Positions 24,501-39,500 of a stretch of DNA of 64,000 nucleotides are shown piece after piece (the first letter of the stretch is position 1; each line of letters starts with the position of its first letter). Origin of the DNA: Metridium senile (lineage: Eukaryota; Cnidaria; Anthozoa; Actiniaria; Metridiidae). The stretch covers positions 41,022,959 to 41,086,958 of the forward strand of contig OX459096.1 in assembly GCA_949775045.1 (NCBI GenBank). The letters are read 5' to 3'. The notes under the pieces are model-generated. The model did not search any database. It saw nothing but the letters and a program-made list of their open reading frames with translations, and was not told the DNA's origin. The translations under genes and the position numbers were made by a program.

Positions 24501-27500
24501 TAAAAGTTTAAAAAACAAGTTAGTTTGGTTGACAAAATTTACTTTCAGCGCTGGCAGCCCATGTTCGTAACATTTCACAAAACAAATTCAATTTGTTTTC
24601 TTTGGGCTGACGGTTCAAAAGGTATTTATTGCCCCTATTGATGCATTATGTATTAATAGTTGATTGGCAAGCACATGATCACATGATATATGATAAGTGT
24701 TAGTTGCATTGTATGCTACGTCAGTGCTATCACTAGTTCTGGTTAATGTTTACCACCCAACCACCATGGGTTTATTGTTATTATAATTTCTCCTCGTTAG
24801 TATCCTGGATACCAGATACGGTTCTTTTGGTCTTATGTTTGTTTCATTGTTTGTCATTTTTCAATAAAACTTTCTCTTACGCTAAAAGAAAGTTGTGTGC
24901 TTTATGTATCGAAAGAGGGAATTAACAACTGTTACATAACTACAAACTATTATACACACATTCATTTGTAGATTTAACAGTGATTATGTGATCTCAAAAA
25001 TATTAATTTGAAAATTTGCTTTTGTACTCTCGGTACGTTGAACAAGTCTTGCTGTAAGTCAAAGCTAATCAGCGGCCCCAACGATGACATTTTACTAGTA
25101 AATAAAAACAACTTTCGCGGTATCAGATCGGACGAACGATTTGTTTAACTTGTAAAAAGTGTTCATAGGGGAAGGTTCGAAACATCTTTACCCTAAACCC
25201 GTGTAATATGTACGATGAATACAGCATTAAATTTTAAAAAGTAGTCATAGTGAATTGGCAATTTGCTTGCATGACAATTATTGTTCTTGAAGATTTTCCT
25301 TCGATATACTGATAACTGTAAGTTATGAAGTACCGTATTCCAGGTTTTTAATTGAATTAAAATATACACTTATCTTGGTAGAGATAAGTATTTTCTTGAC
25401 ACAGTTAAAAAAATATATGAAAATGAACCTTTATAGAACTCAGTCTATGGGACACAAGTAATATGCAATAAAGAGGCATTTCACTACCACTATAACAATG
25501 GTCATCAAAAAACTTGCTTAGCATAAATTTACCTTTTTTACACATTCTCAAGAGAAGGTGGGGGGAAAAAGAAAATCTCTCGTACAATGGCCAGTCATCA
25601 AAATTACTGAACTCCGCAAACAAAGAACAAACACAACAACAACACCAAAAACTAACAACTTAAAAAGGTATCTATAGAAGTATAACTCCTCAATAAAACA
25701 AAAAAGTATATTACTTACCTGGTAGCAATCGAAGTTGTTGGCGTAGAAGTGGTCGTAGTACTACTAGATGAAGTAGATGTAGTTGGAGTCGATACGCTCG
25801 ATGAGCTGGAGCTGCTCACACTGCTTGTGGATGGACTTGAGCTCGATGAAACAGTGCTTGTAGTTGGTACACTGGTTGTTGTTGGCACGCTTGTACTACT
25901 TGATACCGACGAACTCGATGAAGAAGACAAACTCGATGACGAAGACAAACTCGATGACGAGACTGAGGAGCTGGTCGATGGCACCGATGTTGTAGGGGAC
26001 GATACAGTCGATGTAGTTGGAGTCGATACGCTCGATGAGCTGGAGCTGCTCACACTGCTTGTGGATGGACTTGAGCTCGATGAAACAGTGCTTGTAGTTG
26101 GTACACTGGTTGTTGTTGGCACGCTTGTACTACTTGATACCGACGAACTCGATGAAGAAGACAAACTCGATGACGAAGACAAACTCGATGACGAGACTGA
26201 GGAGCTGGTCGATGGCACCGATGTTGTAGGGGACGATACAGTCGATGTAGTTGGAGTCGATACGCTCGATGAGCTGGAGCTGCTCACACTGCTTGTTGAT
26301 GGACTTGAGCTCGATGATACAGTGCTTGTAGTTGGTACACTGGTTGTTGTTGGCACGCTGGTACTACTTGATACTGACGAGCTCGACGATGAAGACGAAC
26401 TCGAAGACGAGACTGAGGAGCTGGTCGATGGCACCGATGTTGTAGGGGACGATACTGTCGATGTAGTTGGAGTCGATACGCTCGATGAGCTGGAGCTGCT
26501 CACAGTGCTTGTCGATGGACTTGAGCTCGATGACACAGTGCTTGTAGTTGGTACACTGGTTGTTGTTGGCACGCTGGTACTACTTGATACTGTCGAGCTG
26601 GACGATGAAGATGAACTCGATGACGAGACTGAGGAGCTGGTCGATAGCACCGATGTTGTAGGGGACGATACTGTCGATGTAGTTGGAGTCGATACGCTCG
26701 ATGAGCTGGAGCTGCTCACAGTGCTTGTCGATGGACTTGAGCTCGATGACACAGTGCTTGTAGTTGGTACACTGGTTGTTGTTGGCACGCTGGTACTACT
26801 TGATACTGACGAGCTGGACGATGAAGGCGAACTCGAAGACGAGACTGAGGAGCTGGTCGATGGCACCGATGTTGTAGGGGACGATAAAGTCGATGTAGTT
26901 GGAGTCGATACGCTCGATGAGCTGGAGCTGCTCACAGTGCTTGTTGATGGACTTGAGCTCGATGACACAGTGCTTGTAGTTGGTACACTGGTTGTTGTTG
27001 GCACGCTGGTACTACTTGATACTGACGAGCTGGACGATGAAGACGAACTCGAAGACGAGACTGAGGAGCTGGTCGATGGAATCGACGTGGTTGGAGATGA
27101 TACTGTCGATGTAGTTGGAGTCGATACGCTCGATGAGCTGGAGCTGCTCACAGTGCTTGTGGATGGACTTGAGCTCGATGACGCAGTGCTTGTAGTTGGT
27201 ACACTGGTTGTTGTTGGCACACTGGTACTACTTGATACTGACGAGCTGGACGATGAAGACGAACTCGAAGACGACACTGAGGAGCTGGTCGATGGAATCG
27301 ACGTGGTTGGAGATGATACTGTCGATGTAGTTGGGGTCGATACGCTCGATGAGCTGGAGCTGCTCACACTGCTTGTGGATGGACTTGAGCTCGATGACAC
27401 AGTGCTTGTAGTTGGTACACTGGTTGTTGTTGGCACACTGGTACTACTTGATACTGACGAGCTGGACGATGAAGACGAACTCGATGACGAGACTGAGGAG

Positions 27501-30500
27501 CTGGTCGATGGCACCGATGTTGTAGGGGACGATACAGTCGATGTAGTTGGAGTCGATACGCTCGATGAGCTGGAGCTGCTCACAGTGCTTGTCGATGGAC
27601 TTGAGCTCGATGACACAGTGCTTGTAGTTGGTACACTGGTTGTTGTTGGCACGCTGGTACTACTTGATACTGACGAGCTGGACGATGAAGGCGAACTCGA
27701 AGACGAGACTGAGGAGCTGGTCGATGGCACCGATGTTGTAGGGGACGATAAAGTCGATGTAGTTGGAGTCGATACGCTCGATGAGCTGGAGCTGCTCACA
27801 GTGCTTGTTGATGGACTTGAGCTCGATGACACAGTGCTTGTAGTTGGTACACTGGTTGTTGTTGGCACGCTGGTACTACTTGATACTGACGACCTGGACG
27901 ATGAAGACGAACTCGAAGACGAGACTGAGGAGCTGGTCGATGGAATCGACGTGGTTGGAGATGATACTGTCGATGTAGTTGGAGTCGATACGCTCGATGA
28001 GCTGGAGCTGCTCACACTGCTTGTGGATGGACTTGAGCTCGATGACGCAGTGCTTGTAGTTGGTACACTGGTTGTTGTTGGCACACTGGTACTACTTGAT
28101 ACTGACGAGCTGGACGATGAAGACGAGCTCGAAGACGACACTGAGGAGCTAGTCGATGGAATCGACGTGGTTGGAGATGATACTGTCGATGTAGTTGGAG
28201 TCGATACGCTCGATGAGCTGGAGCTGCTCACAGTGCTTGTCGATGGACTTGAGCTCGATGACACAGTGCTTGTAGTTGGTACACTGGTTGTTGTTGGCAC
28301 GCTGGTACTACTTGATACTGACGAGCTGGACGATGAAGACGAACTCGAAGACGACACTGAGGAGCTGGTCGATGGAATCGACGTGGTTGGAGATGATACT
28401 GTCGATGTAGTTGGAGACGATACGCTCGATGAGCTGGAGCTGCTCACACTGCTTGTGGATGGACTTGAGCTCGATGACACAGTGCTTGTTGTTGGTACAC
28501 TGGTTGTTGTTGGCACGCTGGTACTACTTGATACTGACGAACTCGATGAAGAAGACAAACTCGATGACGAGACTGACGAGCTGGTCGATGGAATCGACGT
28601 GGTTGGAGACGATACTGTCGATGTAGTTGGAGTCGATACGCTCGATGAGCTGGAGCTGCTCACACTGCTTGTGGATGGACTTGAGCTCGATGACACAGTG
28701 CTTGTAGTTGGTACACTGGTTGTTGTTGGCACGCTGGTACTACTTGATACTGACGAGCTGGACGATGAAGACGAACTCGATGACGAGACTGAGGAGCTGG
28801 TCGATGGCACCGATGTTGTAGGGGACGATACAGTCGATGTAGTTGGAGTCGATACGCTCGATGAGCTGGAGCTGCTCACAGTGCTTGTCGATGGACTTGA
28901 GCTCGATGACACAGTGCTTGTAGTTGGTACACTGGTTGTTGTTGGCACGCTGGTACTACTTGATACTGACGAGCTGGACGATGAAGATGAACTCGATGAC
29001 GAGACTGAGGAGCTGGTCGATGGCACCGATGTTGTAGGGGACGATACAGTCGATGTAGTTGGAGTTGATACGCTCGATGAGCTGGAGCTGCTCACAGTGC
29101 TTGTTGATGGACTTGAGCTCGATGACACAGTGCTTGTAGTTGGTACACTGGTTGTTGTTGGCACGCTTGTACTACTTGATACCGACGAACTCGATGAAGA
29201 AGACGAACTCGAAGACGAGACTGAGGAGCTGGTCGATGGAATCGACGTCGTTGGAGACGATACTGTCGATGTAGTTGGAGTCGATACGCTCGATGAGCTG
29301 GAGCTGCTCACAGTGCTTGTTGATGGGCTTGAACTCGATGACACAGTGCTTGTAGTTGGAACACTGGTTGTTGTTGGCACGCTGGTACTACTTGATACTG
29401 ATGAGCTAATCGATGAAGACGAACTCGAAGACGAGACTGAAGAGCTGGTCGATGGCACCGACGTGGTTGGGGGTGAGGGGAAGCTAGGTGGTGGTCTAGA
29501 TCTGCTCGATGCGCTACTTGCTCGATGGGTGCTTGCACTAGACAAACTTGAGTAAGTCTGGATAACGCTTGACTCAGTGACGGGTGCGACTGATGATGGC
29601 GAAGGAAGAGTTTCACTGCTACTCGACGATACACTAAAGCGTGATTTTGAACTTGAAAGTGTGATGAACGTTGAGCTTGGTATCTTGGATTCGATACTGT
29701 AAAAATAACAATTCAAAAGAAATAGATCAGTGATTGATATTATGTAAGTTGTTGGTTATTTTACAGCAAACAGGATCCACTGCATGGGAAGTACCCTTCC
29801 GAAAGGGAATAATTTCAGGGTCAAAGTAGTGGTACTTGAGTGTGAAAAGAAGGATATTCTAATTATCTTGGACTAAATGCTGGAGACAAAAAAATATATA
29901 TACTGTTGTTAATATAGTACGAAGTGACATCTATGGCTAGAGTAAATCATGTTTTGCTTAGCAGAACAAAATAAGCTACAATGAGGAATAGTTGTTAGAA
30001 GTTTAGACTTATTCTTATCAATAACTTCAATCACGACTGAGCATCGCAACTTGTTGAATAACTGAAATTAAATTCAGGTAACTATAATAAATATAACAAT
30101 AATAGTTGTAGAATCTAAAAATATGGCTATTAACAGTATACTAGCGAATAATGTAACATTTAAAATTATATTTTAGTTTAAAACACTTTATATTGTTAAA
30201 AGTTTAAAAAACAAGTTAGTTTGGTTGACAAAATTTACTTTCAGCGCTGGCAGCCCATGTTCGTAACATTTCACAAAACAAATTCAATTTGTTTTCTTTG
30301 GGCTGACGGTTCAAAAGGTATTTATTGCCCCTATTGATGCATTATGTATTAATAGTTGATTGGCAAGCACATGATCACATGATATATGATAAGTGTTAGT
30401 TGCATAGTATGCTAGGTCAGTGCTATCACTTGTTCTGGTTAATGTTTACCACCCAACCACCATGGGTTTATTGTTATTGTAATTTCTCCTCGTTAGTATC

Positions 30501-33500
30501 CTGGATACCAGATACGGTTCTTTTGGTCTTATGTTTGTTTCATTGTTTGTCATTTTTCAATAAAACTTTCTCTTACGCTAAAAAAAACAAGTTGTGTGCT
30601 TTATGTATCGAAAGAGGGAATTAACAACTGTTACATAACTACAAACTATTATACACACATTCATTTGTAGATTTAACAGTGATTATGTGATCTCAAAAAT
30701 ATTAATTTGAAAATTTGCTTTTGTACTCTCGGTACGTTGAACAAGTCTTGCTGTAAGTCAAAGCTAATCAGCGGCCCCAACGATGACATTTTACTAGTAA
30801 ATAAAAACAACTTTCGCGGTATCAGATCGGACGAACGATTTTTTTAACTTGTAAAAAGTGGTCATAGGGGAAAGTTCAAAACATCTTTACCCTAAACCCG
30901 TGTAATATGTACGATGAATACAGCATTAAATTTTAAAAAGTAGTCAAAGTTAATTGGCAATTTGCTTGCATGACAATTATTGTTCTTGAAGATTTTCCTT
31001 CGATATACTGATAACTGTAAGTTATGAAGTACCGAATTCCAGGTTTTTAATTAAATTAAAATATACACTTATCTTGGTAGAGATAAGTATTTTCTTGACA
31101 CAGTTAAAAAAACATATGAAAATGAACCTTTATAGAACTCAGTCTATGGGACACAAGTAATATACAATAAAGAGGCATTTCACTACCAGTATAACAATGG
31201 TCATCAAAAAACTTGCTTAGCATAAATTTACCTTTTTACACATTCTCAAGAGATGGTGGGGGAAAAAAGAAAATCTCTCGTACAATGGCCAGTCATCAAA
31301 ATTACTCAACTCCGCAAACAAAGAACAACACCAAAAACTAACAACTTAAAAAGGTATCTATAGAAGTATAACTCCTCAATAAAACAAAAAAAAATATCAC
31401 TTACCTGGTAGCAATCGAAGTTGTTGGCGTAGAAGTGGTTGTAGTACTACTAGATGAAGTAGATGTAGTGGGAGTCGATACGCTTGTTGAGCTTGAGCTG
31501 CTCACAGTACTTGTGGATGGACTTGAGCTCGATGACACAGTGCTTGTAGTTGGTACACTGGTTGTTGTTGGCACGCTGGTACTACTTGATACCGACGAAC
31601 TCGATGAAGATGACGAACTCGATGACGAGACTGATGAGCTGCTCGATGGAATCGACGTGGTTGGAGACGATACTGTCGATGTAGTTGGAGTCGATACGCT
31701 CGATGAGCTGGAGCTGCTCACAGTGCTTGTGGATGGACTTGAGCTCGATGACACAGTGCTTGTAGTTGGTACACTGGTTGTTGTTGGCACGCTTGTACTA
31801 CTTGATACCGACGAACTCGATGAAGATGACGAACTCGATGACGAGACTGACGAGCTGGTCGATGGAATCGACGTGGTTGGAGACGATACTGTCGATGTAG
31901 TTGGAGTCGATACGCTCGATGACCTGGAGCTGCTCACAGTGCTTGTTGATGGACTTGAGCTCGATGACACAGTGCTTGTAGTTGGTACACTGGTTGTTGT
32001 TGGCACGCTGGTACTACTTGATACTGACGAGCTGGACGATGAAGACGAACTCGAAGACGAGACTGAGGAGCTGGTCGATGGAATCGACGTGGTTGGAGAT
32101 AATACTGTCGATGTAGTTGGAGTCGATACGCTCGATGAGCTGGAGCTGCTCACAGTGCTTGTCGATGGACTTGAGCTCGATGACACAGTGCCTGTAGTTG
32201 GTACACTGGTTGTTGTTGGCACGCTGGTACTACTTGATACTGACGAGCTGGACGATGAAGGCGAACTCGAAGACGAGACTGAGGAGCTGGTCGATGGCAC
32301 CGATGTTGTAGGGGACGATAAAGTCGATGTAGTTGGAGTCGATACGCTCGATGAGCTGGAGCTCCTCACAGTGCTTGTTGATGGACTTGAGCTCGATGAC
32401 ACAGTGCTTGTAGTTGGTACACTGGTTGTTGTTGGCACGCTGGTACTACTTGATACTGACGAGCTGGACGATGAAGACGAACTCGAAGACGAGACTGAGG
32501 AGCTGGTCGATGGAATCGACGTGGTTGGAGATGATACTGTCGATGTAGTTGGAGTCGATACGCTCGATGAGCTGGAGCTGCTCACAGTGCTTGTGGATGG
32601 ACTTGAGCTCGATGACGCAGTGCTTGTAGTTGGTACACTGGTTGTTGTTGGCACACTGGTACTACTTGATACTGACGAGCTGGACGATGAAGACGAACTC
32701 GAAGACGACACTGAGGAGCTGGTCGATGGAATCGACGTGGTTGGAGATGATACTGTCGATGTAGTTGGAGTCGATACGCTCGATGAGCTGGAGCTGCTCA
32801 CAGTGCTTGTCGATGGACTTGAGCTCGATGACACAGTGCTTGTAGTTGGTACACTGGTTGTTGTTGGCACGCTGGTACTACTTGATACTGACGAGCTGGA
32901 CGATGAAGACGAACTCAAAGACGACACTGAGGAGCTGGTCGATGGAATCGACGTGGTTGGAGATGATACTGTCGATGTAGTTGGAGTCGATACGCTCGAT
33001 GAGCTGGAGCTGCTCACACTGCTTGTGGATGGACTTGAGCTCGATGACACAGTGCTTGTTGTTGGTACACTGGTTGTTGTTGGCACGCTTGTACTACTTG
33101 ATACAGACGAACTCGATGAAGAAGACAAACTCGATGACGAGACTGACGAGCTGGTCGATGGAATCGACGTGGTTGGAGACGATACTGTCGATGTAGTTGG
33201 AGTCGATACGCTCGATGAGCTGGAGCTGCTCACACTGCTTGTGGATGGACTTGAGCTCGATGACACAGTGCTTGTAGTTGGTACACTGGTTGTTGTTGGC
33301 ACACTGGTACTACTTGATACTGACGATCTGGACGATGAAGACGAACTCGATGACGAGACTGAGGAGCTGGTCGATGGCACCGATGTTGTAGGGGACGATA
33401 CAGTCGATGTAGTTGGAGTCGATACGCTCGATGAGCTGGAGCTGCTCACTGTGCTTGTCGATGGACTTGAGCTCGATGACACAGTGCTTGTAGTTGGTAC

Positions 33501-36500
33501 ACTGGTTGTTGTTGGCACGCTGGTACTACTTGATACTGACGAGCTGGACGATGAAGGCGAACTCGAAGACGAGACTGAGGAGCTGGTCGATGGCACCGAT
33601 GTTGTAGGGGACGATAAAGTCGATGTAGTTGGAGTCGATACGCTCGATGAGCTGGAGCTGCTCACAGTGCTTGTTGATGGACTTGAGCTCGATGACACAG
33701 TGCTTGTAGTTGGTACACTGGTTGTTGTTGGCACGCTGGTACTACTTGATACTGACGAGCTGGACGATGAAGACGAACTCGAAGACGACACTGAGGAGCT
33801 GGTCGATGGAATCGACGTGGTTGGAGATGATACTGTCGATGTAGTTGGAGTCGATACGCTCGATGAGCTGGAGCTGCTCACACTGCTTGTGGATGGACTT
33901 GAGCTCGATGACACAGTGCTTGTTGTTGGTACACTGGTTGTTGTTGGCACGCTTGTACTACTTGACACAGACGAACTCGATGAAGAAGACAAACTCGATG
34001 ACGAGACTGACGAGCTGGTCGATGGAATCGACGTGGTTGGAGACGATACTGTCGATGTAGTTGGAGTCGATACGCTCGATGAGCTGGAGCTGCTCACACT
34101 GCTTGTGGATGGACTTGAGCTCGATGACACAGTGCTTGTAGTTGGTACACTGGTTGTTGTTGGCACACTGGTACTACTTGATACTGACGAGCTGGACGAT
34201 GAAGACGAACTCGATGACGAGACTGAGGAGCTGGTCGATGGCACCGATGTTGTAGGGGACGATACAGTCGATGTAGTTGGAGTCGATACGCTCGATGAGC
34301 TGGAGCTGCTCACAGTGCTTGTCGATGGACTTGAGCTCGATGACACAGTGCTTGTAGTTGGTACACTGGTTGTTGTTGGCACACTGGTACTACTTGATAC
34401 TGACGAGCTGGACGATGAAGACGAACTCGATGACGAGACTGAGGAGCTGGTCGATGGCACCGATGTTGTAGGGGACGATACAGTCGATGTAGTTGGAGTC
34501 GATACGCTCGATGAGCTGGAGCTGCTCACAGTGCTTGTCGATGGACTTGAGCTCGATGACACAGTGCTTGTAGTTGGTACACTGGTTGTTGTTGGCACGC
34601 TGGTACTACTTGATACTGACGAGCTGGACGATGAAGGCGAACTCGAAGACGAGACTGAGGAGCTGGTCGATGGCACCGATGTTGTAGGGGACGATAAAGT
34701 CGATGTAGTTGGAGTCGATACGCTCGATGAGCTGGAGCTGCTCACAGTGCTTGTTGATGGACTTGAGCTCGATGACACAGTGCTTGTAGTTGGTACACTG
34801 GTTGTTGTTGGCACGCTGGTACTACTTGATACTGACGAGCTGGACGATGAAGACGAACTCGAAGACGACACTGAGGAGCTGGTCGATGGAATCGACGTGG
34901 TTGGAGATGATACTGTCGATGTAGTTGGAGTCGATACGCTCGATGAGCTGGAGCTGCTCACACTGCTTGTGGATGGACTTGAGCTCGATGACACAGTGCT
35001 TGTTGTTGGTACACTGGTTGTTGTTGGCACGCTTGTACTACTTGACACAGACGAACTCGATGAAGAAGACAAACTCGATGACGAGACTGACGAGCTGGTC
35101 GATGGAATCGACGTGGTTGGAGACGATACTGTCGATGTAGTTGGAGTCGATACGCTCGATGAGCTGGAGCTGCTCACACTGCTTGTGGATGGACTTGAGC
35201 TCGATGACACAGTGCTTGTAGTTGGTACACTGGTTGTTGTTGGCACACTGGTACTACTTGATACTGACGAGCTGGACGATGAAGACGAACTCGATGACGA
35301 GACTGAGGAGCTGGTCGATGGCACCGATGTTGTAGGGGACGATACAGTCGATGTAGTTGGAGTCGATACGCTCGATGAGCTGGAGCTGCTCACAGTGCTT
35401 GTCGATGGACTTGAGCTCGATGACACAGTGCTTGTAGTTGGTACACTGGTTGTTGTTGGCACGCTGGTACTACTTGATACTGACGAGCTGGACGATGAAG
35501 ATGAACTCGATGACGAGACTGAGGAGCTGGTCGATGGAATCGACGTCGTTGGAGACGATACTGTCGATGTAGTTGGAGTCGATACGCTCGATGAGCTGGA
35601 GCTGCTCACAGTGCTTGTTGATGGGCTTGAACTCGATGACACAGTGCTTGTAGTTGGAACACTGGTTGTTGTTGGCACGCTGGTACTACTTGATACTGAT
35701 GAGCTAATCGATGAAGACGAACTCGAAGACGAGACTGAAGAGCTGGTCGATGGCACCGACGTGGTTGGGGGTGAGGGGAAGCTAGGTGGTGGTCTAGATC
35801 TGCTCGATGCGCTACTTGCTCGATGGGTGCTTGCACTAGACAAACTTGAGTAAGTCTGGATAACGCTTGACTCAGTGACGGGTGCGACTGATGATGGCGA
35901 AGGAAGAGTTTCACTGCTACTCGACGATACACTAAAGCGTGATTTTGAACTTGAAAGTGTGATGAACGTTGAGCTTGGTATCTTGGATTCGATACTGTAA
36001 AAATAACAATTCAAAAGAAATAGATCAGTGATTGATATTATGTAAGTTGTTGGTTATTTTACAGCAAACAGGATCCACTGCATGGGAAGTACCCTTCCGA
36101 AAGGGAATAATTTCAGGGTCAAAGTAGTGGTACTTGAGTGTGAAAAGAAGGATATTCTAATTATCTTGGACTAAATGCTGGAGACAAAAAATATATATAC
36201 TGTTGTTAATATAGTACGAAGTGACATCTATGGCTAGAGTAAATCATGTTTTGCTTAGCAGAACAAAATAAGCTACAATGGGGAATAGTTGTTAGAAGTT
36301 TAGACTTATTCTTATCAATAACTTCAATCACGACTGAGCATCGCAACTTGTTGAATAACTGAAATTAAATTCAGGTAACTATAATAAATTTAACAATAAT
36401 AGTTGTAGAATCTAAAAATATGGCTATTAACAGTATACTAGCGAATAATGTAACATTTAAAATTATATTTTAGTTTAAAACACTTTATATTGTTAAAAGT

Positions 36501-39500
36501 TTAAAAAACAAGTTAGTTTGGTTGACAAAATTTACTTTCAGCGCTGGCAGCCCATGTTCGTAACATTTCACAAAACAAATTCAATTTGTTTTCTTTGGGC
36601 TGACGGTTCAAAAGGTATTTATTGCCCCTATTGATGCATTATGTATTAATAGTTGATTGGCAAGCACATGATCACATGATATATGATAAGTGTTAGTTGC
36701 ATTGTATGCTAGGTCAGTGCTATCACTTGTTCTGGTTAATGTTTACCACCCAACCACCATGGGTTTATTGTTATTGTAATTTCTCCTCGTTAGTATCCTG
36801 GATACCAGATACGGTTCTTTTGGTCTTATGTTTGTTTCATTGTTTGTCATTTTTCAATAAAACTTTCTCTTACGCTAAAAAAACAAGTTGTGTGCTTTAT
36901 GTATCGAAAGAGGGAATTAACAACTGTTACATAACTACAAACTATTATACACACATTCATTTGTAGATTTAACAGTGATTATGTGATCTCAAAAATATTA
37001 ATTTGAAAATTTGCTTTTGTACTCTCGGTACGTTGAACAAGTCTTGCTGTAAGTCAAAGCTAATCAGCGGCCCCAACGATGACATTTTACTAGTAAATAA
37101 AAACAACTTTCGCGGTATCAGATCGGACGAACGATTTGTTTAACTTGTAAAAAGTGGTCATAGGGGAAAGTTCAACACTTCTTTACCCTAAACCCCCGTG
37201 TAATATGTACGATGAATACAGCATTAAATTTTAAAAAGTAGTCAAAGTGAATTGGCAATTTGCTTGCATGACAATTATTGTTCTTGAAGATTTTCCTTCG
37301 ATATACTGATAACTGTAAGTTATGAAGTACCGAATTCCAGGTTTTTAATTAAATTAAAATATACACTTATCTTGGTAGAGATAAGTATTTTCTTGACACA
37401 GTTAAAAAAACATATGAAAATGAACCTTTATAGAACTCAGTCTATGGGACACAAGTAATATACAATAAAGAGGCATTTCACTACCAGTATAACAATGGTC
37501 ATCAAAAAACTTGCTTAGAATAAATTTACCTTTTTACACATTCTCAAGAGATGGTGGGGGAAAAAAGAAAATCTCTCGTACAATGGCCAGTCATCAAAAT
37601 TACTCAACTCCGCAAACAAAGAACAACACCAAAAACTAACAACTTAAAAAGGTATCTATAGAAGTATAACTCCTCAATAAAACAAAAAAAATATCACTTA
37701 CCTGGTAGCAATCGAAGTTGTTGGCGTAGAAGTGGTTGTAGTACTACTAGATGAAGTAGATGTAGTTGGAGTCGATACGCTTGTTGAGCTGGAGCTGCTC
37801 ACAGTACTTGTGGATGGACTTGAGCTCGATGACACAGTGCTTGTAGTTGGTACACTGGTTGTTGTTGGCACGCTGGTACTACTTGATACCGACGAACTCG
37901 ATGAAGATGACGAACTCGATGACGAGACTGAGGAGCTGCTCGATGGAATCGACGTGGTTGGAGACGATACTGTCGATGTAGTTGGAGTCGATACGCTCGA
38001 TGAGCTGGAGCTGCTCACAGTGCTTGTGGATGGACTTGAGCTCGATGACACAGTGCTTGTAGTTGGTACACTGGTTGTTGTTGGCACGCTTGTACTACTT
38101 GATACCGACGAACTCGATGAAGATGACGAATTCGATGACGAGACTGAGGAGCTGGTCGATGGAATCGACGTGGTTGGAGACGATACTGTCGATGTAGTTG
38201 GAGTCGATACGCTCGATGAGCTGGAGCTGCTCACAGTGCTTGTCGATGGACTTGAGCTCGATGACACAGTGCTTGTAGTTGGAACACTGGTTGTTGTTGG
38301 CACGCTTGTACTACTTGATACCGACGAACTCGATGAAGATGACGAAGATGACGAACTCGATGACGAGACTGAGGAGCTGGTCGATGGAATCGACGTGGTT
38401 GGAGACGATACTGTCGATGTAGTTGGAGTCGATACGCTCGATGAACTGGAGCTGCTCACAGTGCTTGTCGATGGACTTGAGCTCGATGACACAGTGCTTG
38501 TAGTTGGTACACTGGTTGTTGTTGGCAGGCTTGTAGTACTTGATACCGACGAACTCGATGAAGATGACGAACTCGATGACGAGACTGAGGAGCTGGTCGA
38601 TGGAATCGACGTCGTGGGAGACGATACTGTCGATGTAGTTGGAGTCGATACGCTCGATGAGCTGGAGCTGCTCACAGTGCTTGTCGATGGACTTGAGCTC
38701 GATGACACAGTGCTTGTAGTTGGAACACTGGTTGTTGTTGGCACGCTTGTACTACTTGATACCGACGAACTCGATGAAGGTGACGAACTCGATAACGAGA
38801 CTGAGGAGCTGGTCGACGGAATCGACGTGGATGGAGACGATACTGTCGATGTAGTTGGAGTCGATACGCTCGATGAGCTGGAGCTGCTCACAGTGCTTAT
38901 CGATGGACTTGAGCTCGATGATACAGTGCTTGTAGTTGGTACACTGGTTGTTGTTGGCACGCTTGTACTACTTGATACCGACGAACTCGATGAAGATGAC
39001 GAACTCGATGACGAGACTGAGGAGCTGGTCGATGGAATCGACGTGGTTGGAGATGATAAAGTCGATGTAGTTGGAGTCGATACGCTCGATGAGCTGGAGC
39101 TGCTCACAGTGCTTGTCGATGGACTTGAGCTCGATGACACAGTGCTTGTAGTTGGTACACTGGTTGTTGTTGGCACGCTTGTACTACTTGATACCGACGA
39201 ACTCGATGAAGAAGACGAACTCGATGACGAGACTGAGGAGCTGGTCGATGGAATCGACGTGGTTGGAGACGATACTGTCGATGTAGTTGGAGTCGATACG
39301 CTCGATGAGCTGGAGCTGCTCACAGTGCTTGTCGATGGACTTGAGCTCGATGACACAGTGCTTGTAGTTGGTACACTGGTTGTTGTTGGCACGCTGGTAC
39401 TACTTGATACCGACGAACTCGATGAAGATGACGAACTCGATGACGAGACTGAGGAGCTGGTCGATGGAATCGACGTGGTTGGAGATGATAAAGTCGATGT

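Noticed and set aside
30400..30624. Plus-strand ORF MHSMLGQCYHLF.. repeated in introns
   Set aside because: Start codon and frame differ between copies; no recognisable product.
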